In this document: positions 18,670 through 26,860 of the stretch, one piece after another
How the letters are laid out: each line of letters opens with the position of its first letter
Position numbering within the stretch: position 1 is the stretch's first letter
Source of the DNA: Giardia muris
Taxonomy: Eukaryota > Fornicata > Diplomonadida > Hexamitidae
Direction: 5' to 3'
DNA length: 64,000 nt
Assembly: GCA_006247105.1 (NCBI GenBank)
Contig: CM016929.1
Location: 62,001 to 126,000, forward strand
The notes under the pieces: generated by a model
Databases searched by the model: none
What the model was told of the DNA's origin: nothing
The model's input: the letters and a program-made list of their open reading frames with translations, nothing else
Made by a program: the position numbers and the translations under genes

Positions 18670-21600
18670 TCATCCAGTGGGCGTTCCAAGGCCCTGGGGG
18701 TGGTTGGTGAGCCTGCCCCCGACGGCAGCGAGGTTCTGGAGGAGGACCTTCTTCTCCTCCTCCACCTCCTCGAGGCGTCTCCGAAGGTCTTTCATGTCAT
18801 GGCTCTCGGTCCTCAATTGGGTAACCTCCTTCTCGAGGGCGATGTTCTGGGCCTTCTGGTCTGCAAGTGCTCTCTTGAGGTCCTCAATGGTCTTGGAGAG
18901 CTGCTCCTGAAGAGTCGCCTTCTCGGTGGTGAGGGCGTTGATGAGGGCTTGTTTCTGGTCAGAGGCCTTTCGAAGGTCCTCGTTCATCTTCGCATGCCTC
19001 TTGGACTCATTGATAGCATTGTCGAGCTGTTGTTTGAGGGAGGAGACTTCTGCAGAAAGCTGATCGATCTGAGCCCTGTCCCGTCGTTCCTTGTCCTCGA
19101 ACTGTTTGTGGAGGGCGTCCTTCTCCTCATTGGTCTTGGAGAGCTGGGCTTTGAAAGAGGATATCTCTTGATTCATCTGGGAGAGCCTCTCCTCTGCTTC
19201 TTCTTGCGCCTTCTTGGAGGAGGATAGCTGCTCCTGAAGAGAAGCGTTCTCTGTGCGTAGGTGGGAGATCTTGTCGTCCTGCTTGAGTGTTGTGCTTTCC
19301 ATCTCAGTGAGCTGGTTCTTGAGAGAAGTGTTCTCTCCCCTCGCCTCAGTAAGACTCTTCTCGGCCTCCTGTGCTCTCTTGTTCAGGGTCTCGTTCAGCT
19401 CGTGACTCTTCTTGGTCTCTTCGTTGGCATTCTGGAGCTGCTGTTTGAGAGAGGAGACTTCCCGATTCAGTTGAGATAGCTCATTCTTTGTCTCCTCTAG
19501 GGTATTCTTGGAAGAGGAGAGATCATTCTTGAGGGAATCGTTCTCAGTGGTAAGTTTGCTAACGCGATCTCGGAGCCTAGGCACTTCACCGGGGTTATGT
19601 GGCGGGGGGAGTCGTTCTGTCCCCTCATTTTCGAGGAGCTTGCGAACTCGGGTGAAGTCTCCTCTCTCTGAACTGTTATTCGCGTACCACTTGGCAGTGT
19701 GACCTTTAGAGTCTTTCATTCCTTGCTCATAAGGGAGGAGGAGTCGGACGATATCGGGGTGGTTCTTACGTGCTGCCATCATGAGAGCAGTCATTCCGGG
19801 GGAAAAGTCATACCATTCCTTCGTTGTCTGCTTCCCGGCCTCTGAGAGGAGGAGCCGGACGCAGTCTGTCTTGCCATTGTAGGCTGCTAACATCAGAGCC
19901 GTCCATCCCTCTTTGTCCTGCATTCCAATCTCTTTCTCAAGAAGGGGAATACAGTCTGTATGGCCTTTTTCTGCGGCATGCATCAATGCGGTCCATCCAT
20001 GATTGCCCTGCATTTCAATTTCCCTCCCTAGGAGGGGGATACAATCATAGTAACCATTCTTTGCTGTCAGCATCAGGGCCGTGTTGCCACTATTGTCCTT
20101 CTTCCCAACCTCCTTTTCAAGCAAGGGGATGTAGTTAGCACGGCCATGAAGTGCGGCCTTCATCAATGCAGTCTGTCCCTTTTTGTCCTGCATCCCAATC
20201 TCCTTCTCGAGGAGAGGAAGGAAATTAGAGTGACCATATTTTGCTGCCCACATCAGGGCCGTCCAACCATTTTCGTCCCTCTTCCCGATCTCTTCCTTGA
20301 GTAGAGGGATGCAGTTGGCGTGACCCCACATTGCGGCCTTCATCAGTGCGGTCTCTCCACTTCTATTCTGCTTCCCTAGCTCCTTCTCTAAGAGGGATAT
20401 GCAATCAGAGTGGCCATATTTTGCGGCCATCATCAGGGCCGTCGTCCCGGTCGGATCCTGATATCCAACATGATCCAGGTGCTTCTTGATTCCCTCGATG
20501 TCTCCGGTGACTGCGGATACCATAAGCGGTGGTTGCTCTTTCGGGGGAGGAAGTCGTTCCGTGCCCTCGTTCTCCAGGAGCTTGCGGACCTGGGTGAAGT
20601 CTCCTCTCTTTGGATCTCCGTTGTTCGCATGCCACTGAGTATTATGACCATTAGAATCCTTCAGTCCCTGTTCGTAGGGGAGGAGGAGCTGGACGACATT
20701 GGGACGGTTGTAGTGGGCTGCAAGCATGAGTGCAGTTATTTTGTAAGGGAAGGAGACCGTTCTGCCATATAAGGTAAACCTACTATTCCTCGTCGTCTGC
20801 TTCCCGGCTTCAGAAAGGAGGAGCCGGACACAGTGTGCATGACCCTTGAAGGCGGCCCACATCAATGCGGTCGATCCATCGTTGTCCTGCATTCCGATCT
20901 CCTTCTCGAGGAGAGGAAGGAAATTAGAGTGGCCATATCTTGCTGCCCACATCAGAGCTGTCGTGCCATAGTTATTCCGCATCCCAATTTCCCTTTCTAG
21001 GAATGGAATGCAATCAGAGTGGCCATATCCTGCAGCCATCATCAATGCTGTCGTCCCGGTCGGATCCTGATATCCAACATGATCCAGGTGCTTCTTGATT
21101 CCCTCGATGTCTCCAGTGATTGCAGATGCCATAAGCAGACATTGTTCTCTCGGAGGGGGAACTCTTTCTGTCCCCTCGTTCTCAAGGAGCTTGCGGACTC
21201 GGGTGAAGTTGCCTCCCCACGATACCCCATTGTTCGCATGCCATTGAGCTGTGTGTCCTTCAGAATCCTTAAGTCCCCGTTCGTAGGGAAGGAGGAGTTT
21301 GACGACTTCGGGGCGGTTTCGGTGAGCTGCCATCATGAGAGCAGTCGTTCCGGGGGGAAAGTTACCCCATTCCTCTGTTGTCTGCTTCCCGGCCTCTGAG
21401 AGGAGGAGTCTGACAGAGTCTGTATGATCGTTAGAGGCTGCTAACATCAGGGCCGTCCAGCCATCGTTGTCCTGGAGTCCGATCTCTTTCTCAAGAAGGG
21501 GAATACAGTCTATATGGCCTTCTTCTACGGCCTTCATCAATGCAGTCCATCCCCAATTGTCCTGCATCCCAATCTCCTTCTCGAGGAGGGGGATGCAATT

Positions 21601-21735
21601 GGCATGGCCTCCTCTTACTGCCCACATCAGGGCCGTCCATCCATATCCATCCTTCCTCCCGACCTGATTGAAGTTCCTTTTCACGCCCTCGAGGTCCCCT
21701 CTCCCGGCCGCCTCCATCAAGTCTGTAACGGACAT
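18670..21735 (-). CDS. Long ankyrin repeat-coiled-coil protein (protein 21.1 family)
   Basis: The protein has 1021 residues. The first 700 or so hold about 16 TALM-type ankyrin units separated by typical linkers (ending EGTERLPPP or EGTERVPPP). Residues about 715-1000 form a long coiled-coil (QLNREVSSLKQQLQN, ALADQKAQN). The last shared stretch ends at VGGRL, exactly where the ankyrin-NEK paralogues continue into a second ankyrin block and a kinase. Here a short unrelated tail (TNHPQGLGTPTG) follows. It is therefore probably a kinase-less derivative of an ankyrin-coiled-coil-NEK gene, though it is open and has an intact promoter. Such proteins are thought to be scaffolds; the partner is unknown. 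The start uses the TCAAAAATG context. Confidence 0.88.
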   Translation of the reverse strand: MSVTDLMEAAGRGDLEGVKRNFNQVGRKDGYGWTALMWAVRGGHANCIPLLEKEIGMQDNWGWTALMKAVEEGHIDCIPLLEKEIGLQDNDGWTALMLAASNDHTDSVRLLLSEAGKQTTEEWGNFPPGTTALMMAAHRNRPEVVKLLLPYERGLKDSEGHTAQWHANNGVSWGGNFTRVRKLLENEGTERVPPPREQCLLMASAITGDIEGIKKHLDHVGYQDPTGTTALMMAAGYGHSDCIPFLEREIGMRNNYGTTALMWAARYGHSNFLPLLEKEIGMQDNDGSTALMWAAFKGHAHCVRLLLSEAGKQTTRNSRFTLYGRTVSFPYKITALMLAAHYNRPNVVQLLLPYEQGLKDSNGHNTQWHANNGDPKRGDFTQVRKLLENEGTERLPPPKEQPPLMVSAVTGDIEGIKKHLDHVGYQDPTGTTALMMAAKYGHSDCISLLEKELGKQNRSGETALMKAAMWGHANCIPLLKEEIGKRDENGWTALMWAAKYGHSNFLPLLEKEIGMQDKKGQTALMKAALHGRANYIPLLEKEVGKKDNSGNTALMLTAKNGYYDCIPLLGREIEMQGNHGWTALMHAAEKGHTDCIPLLEKEIGMQDKEGWTALMLAAYNGKTDCVRLLLSEAGKQTTKEWYDFSPGMTALMMAARKNHPDIVRLLLPYEQGMKDSKGHTAKWYANNSSERGDFTRVRKLLENEGTERLPPPHNPGEVPRLRDRVSKLTTENDSLKNDLSSSKNTLEETKNELSQLNREVSSLKQQLQNANEETKKSHELNETLNKRAQEAEKSLTEARGENTSLKNQLTEMESTTLKQDDKISHLRTENASLQEQLSSSKKAQEEAEERLSQMNQEISSFKAQLSKTNEEKDALHKQFEDKERRDRAQIDQLSAEVSSLKQQLDNAINESKRHAKMNEDLRKASDQKQALINALTTEKATLQEQLSKTIEDLKRALADQKAQNIALEKEVTQLRTESHDMKDLRRRLEEVEEEKKVLLQNLAAVGGRLTNHPQGLGTPTG

Positions 21736-21869
21736 TTTTGAGAATCAAACATCCCCTTCACCAGCCTTCCACTGATGCTCCCCCCATACCATCTGACACT
21801 CTGGGCATCCAACCGCTACCAACGACCTGCCCCGAGGACGGGAGGCCCGCAGTTCTCCTCGGGATGCTC
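21542..21869 (-). repeat. Inverted repeat, right arm
   Basis: Partner of 12728-13055. It contains the promoter and first 64 codons of the 1021-residue ankyrin gene, and its outer end falls close to where the VSP-like sequence stops. Confidence 0.92.
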
Positions 21870-21899
21870 GTTGGGGCCTCCTCGCCCCCACAAGCCGGC

Positions 21900-22701
21900 C
21901 CGATCGCATCCATAACCCCTGGAAGCCGTTGAGGCAGGTCGTGCAGACGTCCTTGCTGTCTGGACAGGATCCACAGTTGGGGAGGACGCACTTCGTACAG
22001 GCGACGGGAGAGGAGGAGGAAGAGTGGTGGCCCTCGAGGCACTCCGAGCAACCGTTGGAGTCGCACGTCTTGCAGCCGTCCTCGCAGGTGTCAGCATCGG
22101 TCACCAGGAGGCAGTGCTGGAGGGAGGACTGGATGCATTCTGACTTGTCCTGGTCCGGGAGGAAGCCCGTCCTGCACGCATTGCACTTGGGCTTGTTGGT
22201 GGCGGGGGAGGTGCAGGTCTTGCAGTTGGGAACCCCGTTCGTCTTATCATCACAGGTGTAGAGGCCTGAGGGGTTGGAGTCGCTCCCCTTCACGAAGATG
22301 CCCGTCGCAGTATCAGCCCTCTCTGAGCACTTCCCGTTCGATGCCGTCTTGCAGAGAGCAGCGCCCTCGCCTCCACTGGCCTGGTTGTAGCACCCCCCGT
22401 AGAAGAGGAAGTAGGTCCCTGTGCATGCCGTACAGACACCAGTGGTTGTGTCCTTCGTACAGTCCGTGCCTGCTGTTGGGGCCTTGCACGTCCCGTCGAT
22501 CGAGGCCTGGTTCGTGTCACTGCACTCCTTGCAGACCTTTCCCAGCGTCCCGAGGTCGAGGCAGCTCCCCGTCTTGCAGTTGCCTGATGTCTCTCCTTCC
22601 GTACACGAGAGGACTCTCGCGTTCTTCACCCCCATCGAGCCCTCGAGGACGTCGATCTCCGGTACTGCTCTCCCGGAGGAGCGGTCGATCGTCCCGAGCA
22701 T
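21900..22701 (-). pseudogene. Variant-specific surface protein (VSP) fragment
   Basis: An open frame of about 265 codons is rich in Cys, Thr, Gly and Lys with many CXXC motifs (CKEC, CTAC, CKTC, CNAC, CKTC, CSEC, CTKC, CTTC). This is the hallmark of the Giardia VSP extracellular region. No signal peptide precedes it; the nearest in-frame ATG (22701) leads into a non-secretory sequence. No C-terminal membrane segment or CRGKA-type tail follows. After CLNGFQ the frame enters unrelated sequence and then the inverted repeat upstream of the ankyrin gene. It is therefore cut at both ends and cannot be a surface protein as it stands. It may serve as a donor for recombination with intact VSPs (inference). 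Confidence 0.85.
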
Positions 22702-22999
22702 TGCGGGTCGTCCGGGCTCTATTGGAGGGCAAGGGCCAGCCCCCGAACTGACTCGTCCCGTCTGCACCCGGGTGCCTTGGTATCTCCAGAGGTGTCTCGA
22801 GGTCGTTTGGAGGTTGACGAGTCGATGATGCGGCCCACTCCACAGCCACCCAGGGATGTCAGGCCGTTGATGAGGGCTCCAGACTGCTGTTCCATCGGTC
22901 CTGTTCGCTCCCGCCCTTCAGAGAAGACTGGAGATGATCCTCCCCTCTCTGAGCACCCCACACTAGAGGACCTCGATGCCGACCCAGCTCCAGGAGGAT

Positions 23000-23311
23000 T
23001 CACTTGAAGAGGGAGAGGTACTTCTCCACACGGCCCTCACTCGGACTGTCGGAGTGGATCACGTGGAAAGGCAGTGGCTCCATACTGCAATACTTCGCGG
23101 AGGTGATGAAGGGCTTTGCGAGATCGTTGATCGTGAACTCTCCAGAATAGCTCTTAGAGTTCCCACCGGTCGTCATGATCACGCGGTACTTCTTTCCACG
23201 TAACGCCTCTCCTGTCCCGTAGGCCCATCCATAGGCGAAGACCGAATCGATGAAGCTCTTGAGCATTACAGGAAGACTCACCTTCAGCCCTGCATTCAGA
23301 AGGTCATACTT
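23000..23311 (-). pseudogene. Flavodoxin-fold NAD(P)H quinone reductase, 5'-truncated
   Basis: About 104 codons match the C-terminal half of the NAD(P)H dehydrogenase (quinone)/flavodoxin-like family: SLPVMLKSFIDSVFAYGWAY, which follows the flavin-binding half in intact enzymes, then GKKYRVIMTTGG and LPFHVIHSD. The first 75 or so residues, with the FMN phosphate-binding loop, are missing. The frame's upstream end overlaps the last codons of the neighbouring hydrolase in another frame, and there is no ATG start (only GTG at 23281). It is a fragment of a bacterial-type gene fused behind the hydrolase gene. Confidence 0.75.
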
Positions 23312-24075
23312 TCTCCGTCCTCGGGTATTAATACGCTCTCCTCGATCCCATGCTCTTGGATGAAAGTACGTAACTCCCTGCGCGTCAGAAGGCAGTGGTT
23401 GATAGCCTCCATATGCGAAGCAACGATTCTGGCCGATGGCAGCATCTTATGGGTATTCAGGACGTCATTAGCCCCCATGATGATTGGGCCATAGTTATCA
23501 ATGTGTGCAAAACCGGCATTGAGCACCACCACATCCGGGTTGAAGCGCTGTAGAGCTCTGACGTAAGGTTTGACCCAAACGGTGTCCCCAGCAATATACA
23601 CCGTTTTTTCATCGTGGTGCGTGAAGATCAGTCCGCAAGCATCACCTAAGGACTCACAAAGTTCGGGCACGGACCAGGCCTCGTTGCTACCGTGCTGGCC
23701 GTCTGTCTTGTAGACTGTCAGCCCGTTAGTGAAACAGTTCTCGTCTCTCAGCACGCGAACGTTGGTGAAGCCCTGCAGGCGAACAAGCTCAGCGTCCTTC
23801 TCGTGTTGTGTGTAGATCAGTTTGCTCGACGGGATTAACTTTCGGGCAGCTGCATCCCAATGGTCCTCGTGAGTGTGCGTTAAGATGACTATATCTGCCG
23901 CAACAAGCGTCTCCACACTGATTGGAAGCCCGACCATCGGATTGCGAATGTGACTGCGCACCGTACCGGGGAAGCCGTCCCATGCGCTCTGTTCGGACAG
24001 CATAGGGTCGATGAGAAAGGTTGTCCCCGCGTACTCGAGGAGCAGTGTGGCGTTGCGGATCTGGGTCAGCTTCAT
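23296..24075 (-). CDS. Metallo-beta-lactamase-fold hydrolase, bacterial type
   Basis: The protein has 259 residues from the ATG at 24075 (MKLTQIRNATLLLEYAGTTF); an in-frame ATG at 24144 would add 23 non-family residues. It carries the metal-binding signature LTHTHEDHWD, a central GDTVW with the bridging Asp, and later His residues (NAGFAHID, ASHMEAINH). The layout fits the UlaG-like/RomA-like branch of the fold, whose members hydrolyse varied esters, lactones or phospho-compounds; the substrate cannot be read from sequence. Such genes are common in bacteria and rare in diplomonads, so lateral transfer is likely. It reads toward the truncated quinone reductase with overlapping ends. Confidence 0.87.
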   Translation of the reverse strand: MKLTQIRNATLLLEYAGTTFLIDPMLSEQSAWDGFPGTVRSHIRNPMVGLPISVETLVAADIVILTHTHEDHWDAAARKLIPSSKLIYTQHEKDAELVRLQGFTNVRVLRDENCFTNGLTVYKTDGQHGSNEAWSVPELCESLGDACGLIFTHHDEKTVYIAGDTVWVKPYVRALQRFNPDVVVLNAGFAHIDNYGPIIMGANDVLNTHKMLPSARIVASHMEAINHCLLTRRELRTFIQEHGIEESVLIPEDGESMTF

Positions 24076-24144
24076 CCAATTTGTTCGTGTCTTACCTAAG
24101 AGGGCAGATGACCGTTCCGGGCTGCCAAGAATGGCTGGTTGCAT

Positions 24145-24962
24145 ATCTGGGTGTCGAAGGTTCTAATGACCTAATGAGGAGAATATGAGTGATGCAGGCC
24201 TGTCAGAAGTGGGGGAAGCAGTATGATACTACTGCATCTACTTCAATTTGTTGAACTCCTCGAAGCATGAACAAAACTTATCCCTCAGGATACCGATCCT
24301 TGACCACGCCCCCAGAGTATGTGGGGCGGACGACTTCGATCCTTCAGCTGTTGTTCCATAGAAAGCCTATCATTGCACTCTCCGCTCGACCCCAAGTGAG
24401 TGCCTCCAGAACCTTCTTGACAAGAGGGATGATAAGCCCACAATTAACGAAGACCCCTCGTTGACAGATGGCCAAGTCAACATTGCTGCATACACCCGCC
24501 TTAGCAATAAGAACCTCCGCTTACAGCTCGAGGTAGAAAGGCTTCAAAGCGAGCTCCGAGAGGTTCGTAGGCCAAAGACATACTCACGCGAGAAGAAGCT
24601 TCTTCTCGAGCTCGCACGTCTCCGAAAGCTTTCCGTAGGGAAAGAGAATCCCTGCCCACAAGGATTAGAGTGAGAGTGAGGACGATGAAGAGACAGGAAC
24701 TAATCCAGTTGCTCTTCCCTCCTTTCCATGAAAGTCCATGCCCACCGGACTTGTAATGGCTCAGAAGACTCACACATTTCGGGAATAGGTGGACATGTAT
24801 CTCATTCCCACGTCCCTGACGGTCTTCATGCTTCTGGGATGTCTATGATCTGAGAGACTCCGATGAAGCCAAACCATGGATCTGTTATGTTTCCCACCCT
24901 CCAGACATCTCGGAACGAGTCCTGAGGTCATGCGACTTCTAGAACGGGACAAACACTCGCAT
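24145..24962. other. Mostly gene-free, with a small coiled-coil remnant
   Basis: An open plus-strand frame from about 24362 to 24673 encodes a charged helical peptide (SNKNLRLQLEVERLQSELRE, then KKLLLELARLRKL). It has no ATG start, so it is probably a gene fragment. The rest shows nothing recognisable. Confidence 0.35.
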
Positions 24963-26513
24963 TCACCTCCTACGCAATGTCCTCACAACCTCCTGTGCCG
25001 TCGGACGCCTCTCCGGGTTCTTCTCCAGCATCCTCAGTACAAGCGTGACGAGATCCTGGTCCCTCTCCTCGGGAGGTGGGGCGTCCATCCGTGCCACCTG
25101 CTCCTCAGTCGTGAAGGGGAGCCTTCCGGTGCACAGCTCGTAGGCAAGAAGTCCGAGGGCCCAAATGTCCGCAGATGGTCCGTAGGCGGTCCTGCCCTGC
25201 TGCATCTCAGGCGGACGGCGGAGTGGCTCTCCCACAGGCTTGCAGGGAGCGTCAGAGATGAAGGATGCGCAGTCAAGCCCTCCCAGGATGCATTCTCCGT
25301 CATCCGAAAGGAGGACGCTCTTCGGACAGATGGATCGGAGGACTATTCCCTTCCCGTGGAGGTATTCGAGTCCCAAGGCGAGCTGTCGAAGATGCTGCTT
25401 GATCTCCCCGTTCCCGAGTCTTCGAGTCATGGCGTCCTGTAACGTCGAAGGGTGCCAGGCTGTCACAATGAAGACACGGCCCTTCCCGTCGTCTATGACG
25501 CAGGAGTACTCCAGGACGTTCTGGTGGCGGAGGTCCTTCAGCTCAGTCGGGGAGTTCAGGAGAGAAGGGCCCTCGGGGTGTGGTACGACCTCTATCATGC
25601 AGGGCTTGTTCATGCTATCGACCGCCTTGAAGGTGTTCGGACGCCCCTCGAAGGAAGTCCTGAGGGAGTAGTGTTGTTTCATGCTTTCGGGGAGCGAGGG
25701 GAATGCCCTGGTATCTGGGGTTGTGTCATCCTCTCTTTCCGCCTCATCAAGGACGTCCCGTGCTGTCGGACGGTCTTTGGGGTCCTTCGAGAGCATCCGA
25801 GAGATGAGGGCAGCAAGTTCTGAGGGACGGCCCTCGAGAGAAGGAGCGGACGTCTCGTTGAGGACAGCTGCTACGTTCTCGAACGGAAGGGCGTGGGTGC
25901 ACATCTCATATCCCATCACTCCCAGGGCCCAGACGTCGACGGACTTGTCGTAGTCCTCCTCTCGGAGGATCTCGGGGGCCATGTAAGGCTTCGTCCCCGC
26001 GTATGTACCCATCTGAGACGAGTCCTCGAGCACCTTTGCAAACCCGAAGTCCCCAAGGACGTACCTCCCATCGGAAGAGAGGAAGACGTTATCAGGCTTC
26101 AGGTCCCTGTGGACAAGTCTCTTCTCGTGGAGGTACGCGAGGGCGGCCGCTACTTCCCGGATCACCCTCCAGACCTTCTGGTCGGTGTAGGGACGTCCTG
26201 CATTCTTCCTTCTGTTCATCTCCTCACGAAGGTCTCCACAACAGAGGTCCATAACGAGAACGTAGGTGCTGTCGAGGTCGTTCTCTTCTCCCCTGATGCA
26301 CCGGATGATGTTCGGATGGTCGAGGGAGAGGAATATCTCCGCCTCTTTGCGAAGCAGTTCTCGTTCCTTATCACTGCATCCTCCAAGGCTGACGACCTTG
26401 ACTGCCACGTTCCGGCTGTTCCCATGGCCCGCATAGACAGTCCCAAACGTCCCTTTTCCGAGCACAGCGGTCAAATGATATGCCGCAAGAGTATCTGGAA
26501 GCACTAGGAGCAT
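24963..26513 (-). CDS. Tandem protein kinase: NEK-like kinase domain plus pseudokinase domain
   Basis: The protein has 516 residues. Domain 1 (about 10-270) is complete: GKGTFGTVYAG, VAVKVV Lys, HRDLKPDN, DFGFAK, a MAPEI segment and DVWALGVMGYE. Domain 2 (about 285-516) keeps the fold markers HGKGIVLRS, DIWALGLLAYELCTG and NPERRPTAQEV. It has lost the Gly-rich loop, the Lys (CMIEVVP), the HRD motif (LRSICPKS) and the DFG (GGLDCAS), so it should be a pseudokinase. This arrangement resembles JAK- or GCN2-type kinase-pseudokinase pairs and suggests internal regulation, which is inferred. Giardia has a greatly expanded NEK family with many dead members. A 197 bp block in domain 1 is 98% identical to the ankyrin-NEK gene at the right edge. 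Confidence 0.9.
   Translation of the reverse strand: MLLVLPDTLAAYHLTAVLGKGTFGTVYAGHGNSRNVAVKVVSLGGCSDKERELLRKEAEIFLSLDHPNIIRCIRGEENDLDSTYVLVMDLCCGDLREEMNRRKNAGRPYTDQKVWRVIREVAAALAYLHEKRLVHRDLKPDNVFLSSDGRYVLGDFGFAKVLEDSSQMGTYAGTKPYMAPEILREEDYDKSVDVWALGVMGYEMCTHALPFENVAAVLNETSAPSLEGRPSELAALISRMLSKDPKDRPTARDVLDEAEREDDTTPDTRAFPSLPESMKQHYSLRTSFEGRPNTFKAVDSMNKPCMIEVVPHPEGPSLLNSPTELKDLRHQNVLEYSCVIDDGKGRVFIVTAWHPSTLQDAMTRRLGNGEIKQHLRQLALGLEYLHGKGIVLRSICPKSVLLSDDGECILGGLDCASFISDAPCKPVGEPLRRPPEMQQGRTAYGPSADIWALGLLAYELCTGRLPFTTEEQVARMDAPPPEERDQDLVTLVLRMLEKNPERRPTAQEVVRTLRRR
25757..25953 (-). repeat. 197 bp block shared with the ankyrin-NEK gene
   Basis: Aligns without gaps to 62773-62969 with about 4 differences (98%), coding for the kinase segment around DVWALGVMGYE. 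Flanking kinase sequence is clearly more divergent, so this looks like gene conversion. Confidence 0.88.
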
Positions 26514-26860
26514 AGATTGATGTGGTAGTATCTATTCTAGCTTCTCAACCCCAATATGGCATCTCTGTCCCAAAGATAGGACTTAAAGGGATCGAGAAGA
26601 ATAATAGCGTTGATAATGACGATGATTATTGACACCTTGCGATTACAGATCTCATCATAAAGATACCGCATAGAAAGGAAGTTATCTCCGACGTCCGAGA
26701 ACTAGAGTCGAATGGAGCGGGTGAGAGGTAGTTGTTCTACTCACAGAACCGATCGGTAGAATGGTCCTATGTACCTATGAAGGTCCGATAGCAGGGTACG
26801 TGATGGAGACGCGTCATACCAAACCTTAAGATTCCAACATATTAAGCACATGTTGGGCAC
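26514..26860. other. AT-richer spacer between variable region and housekeeping block
   Basis: About 350 bp upstream of the tandem kinase and downstream of the MYND gene. It is visibly richer in A and T than its surroundings. I see no gene or RNA. It marks the change from widely spaced 21.1/NEK genes to the tightly packed block. Confidence 0.5.

Noticed and set aside
18670..21735. Regular repeats suggesting a CRISPR-like or satellite array
   Set aside because: The periodicity is about 99 bp in coding frame and reflects 33-residue ankyrin units.
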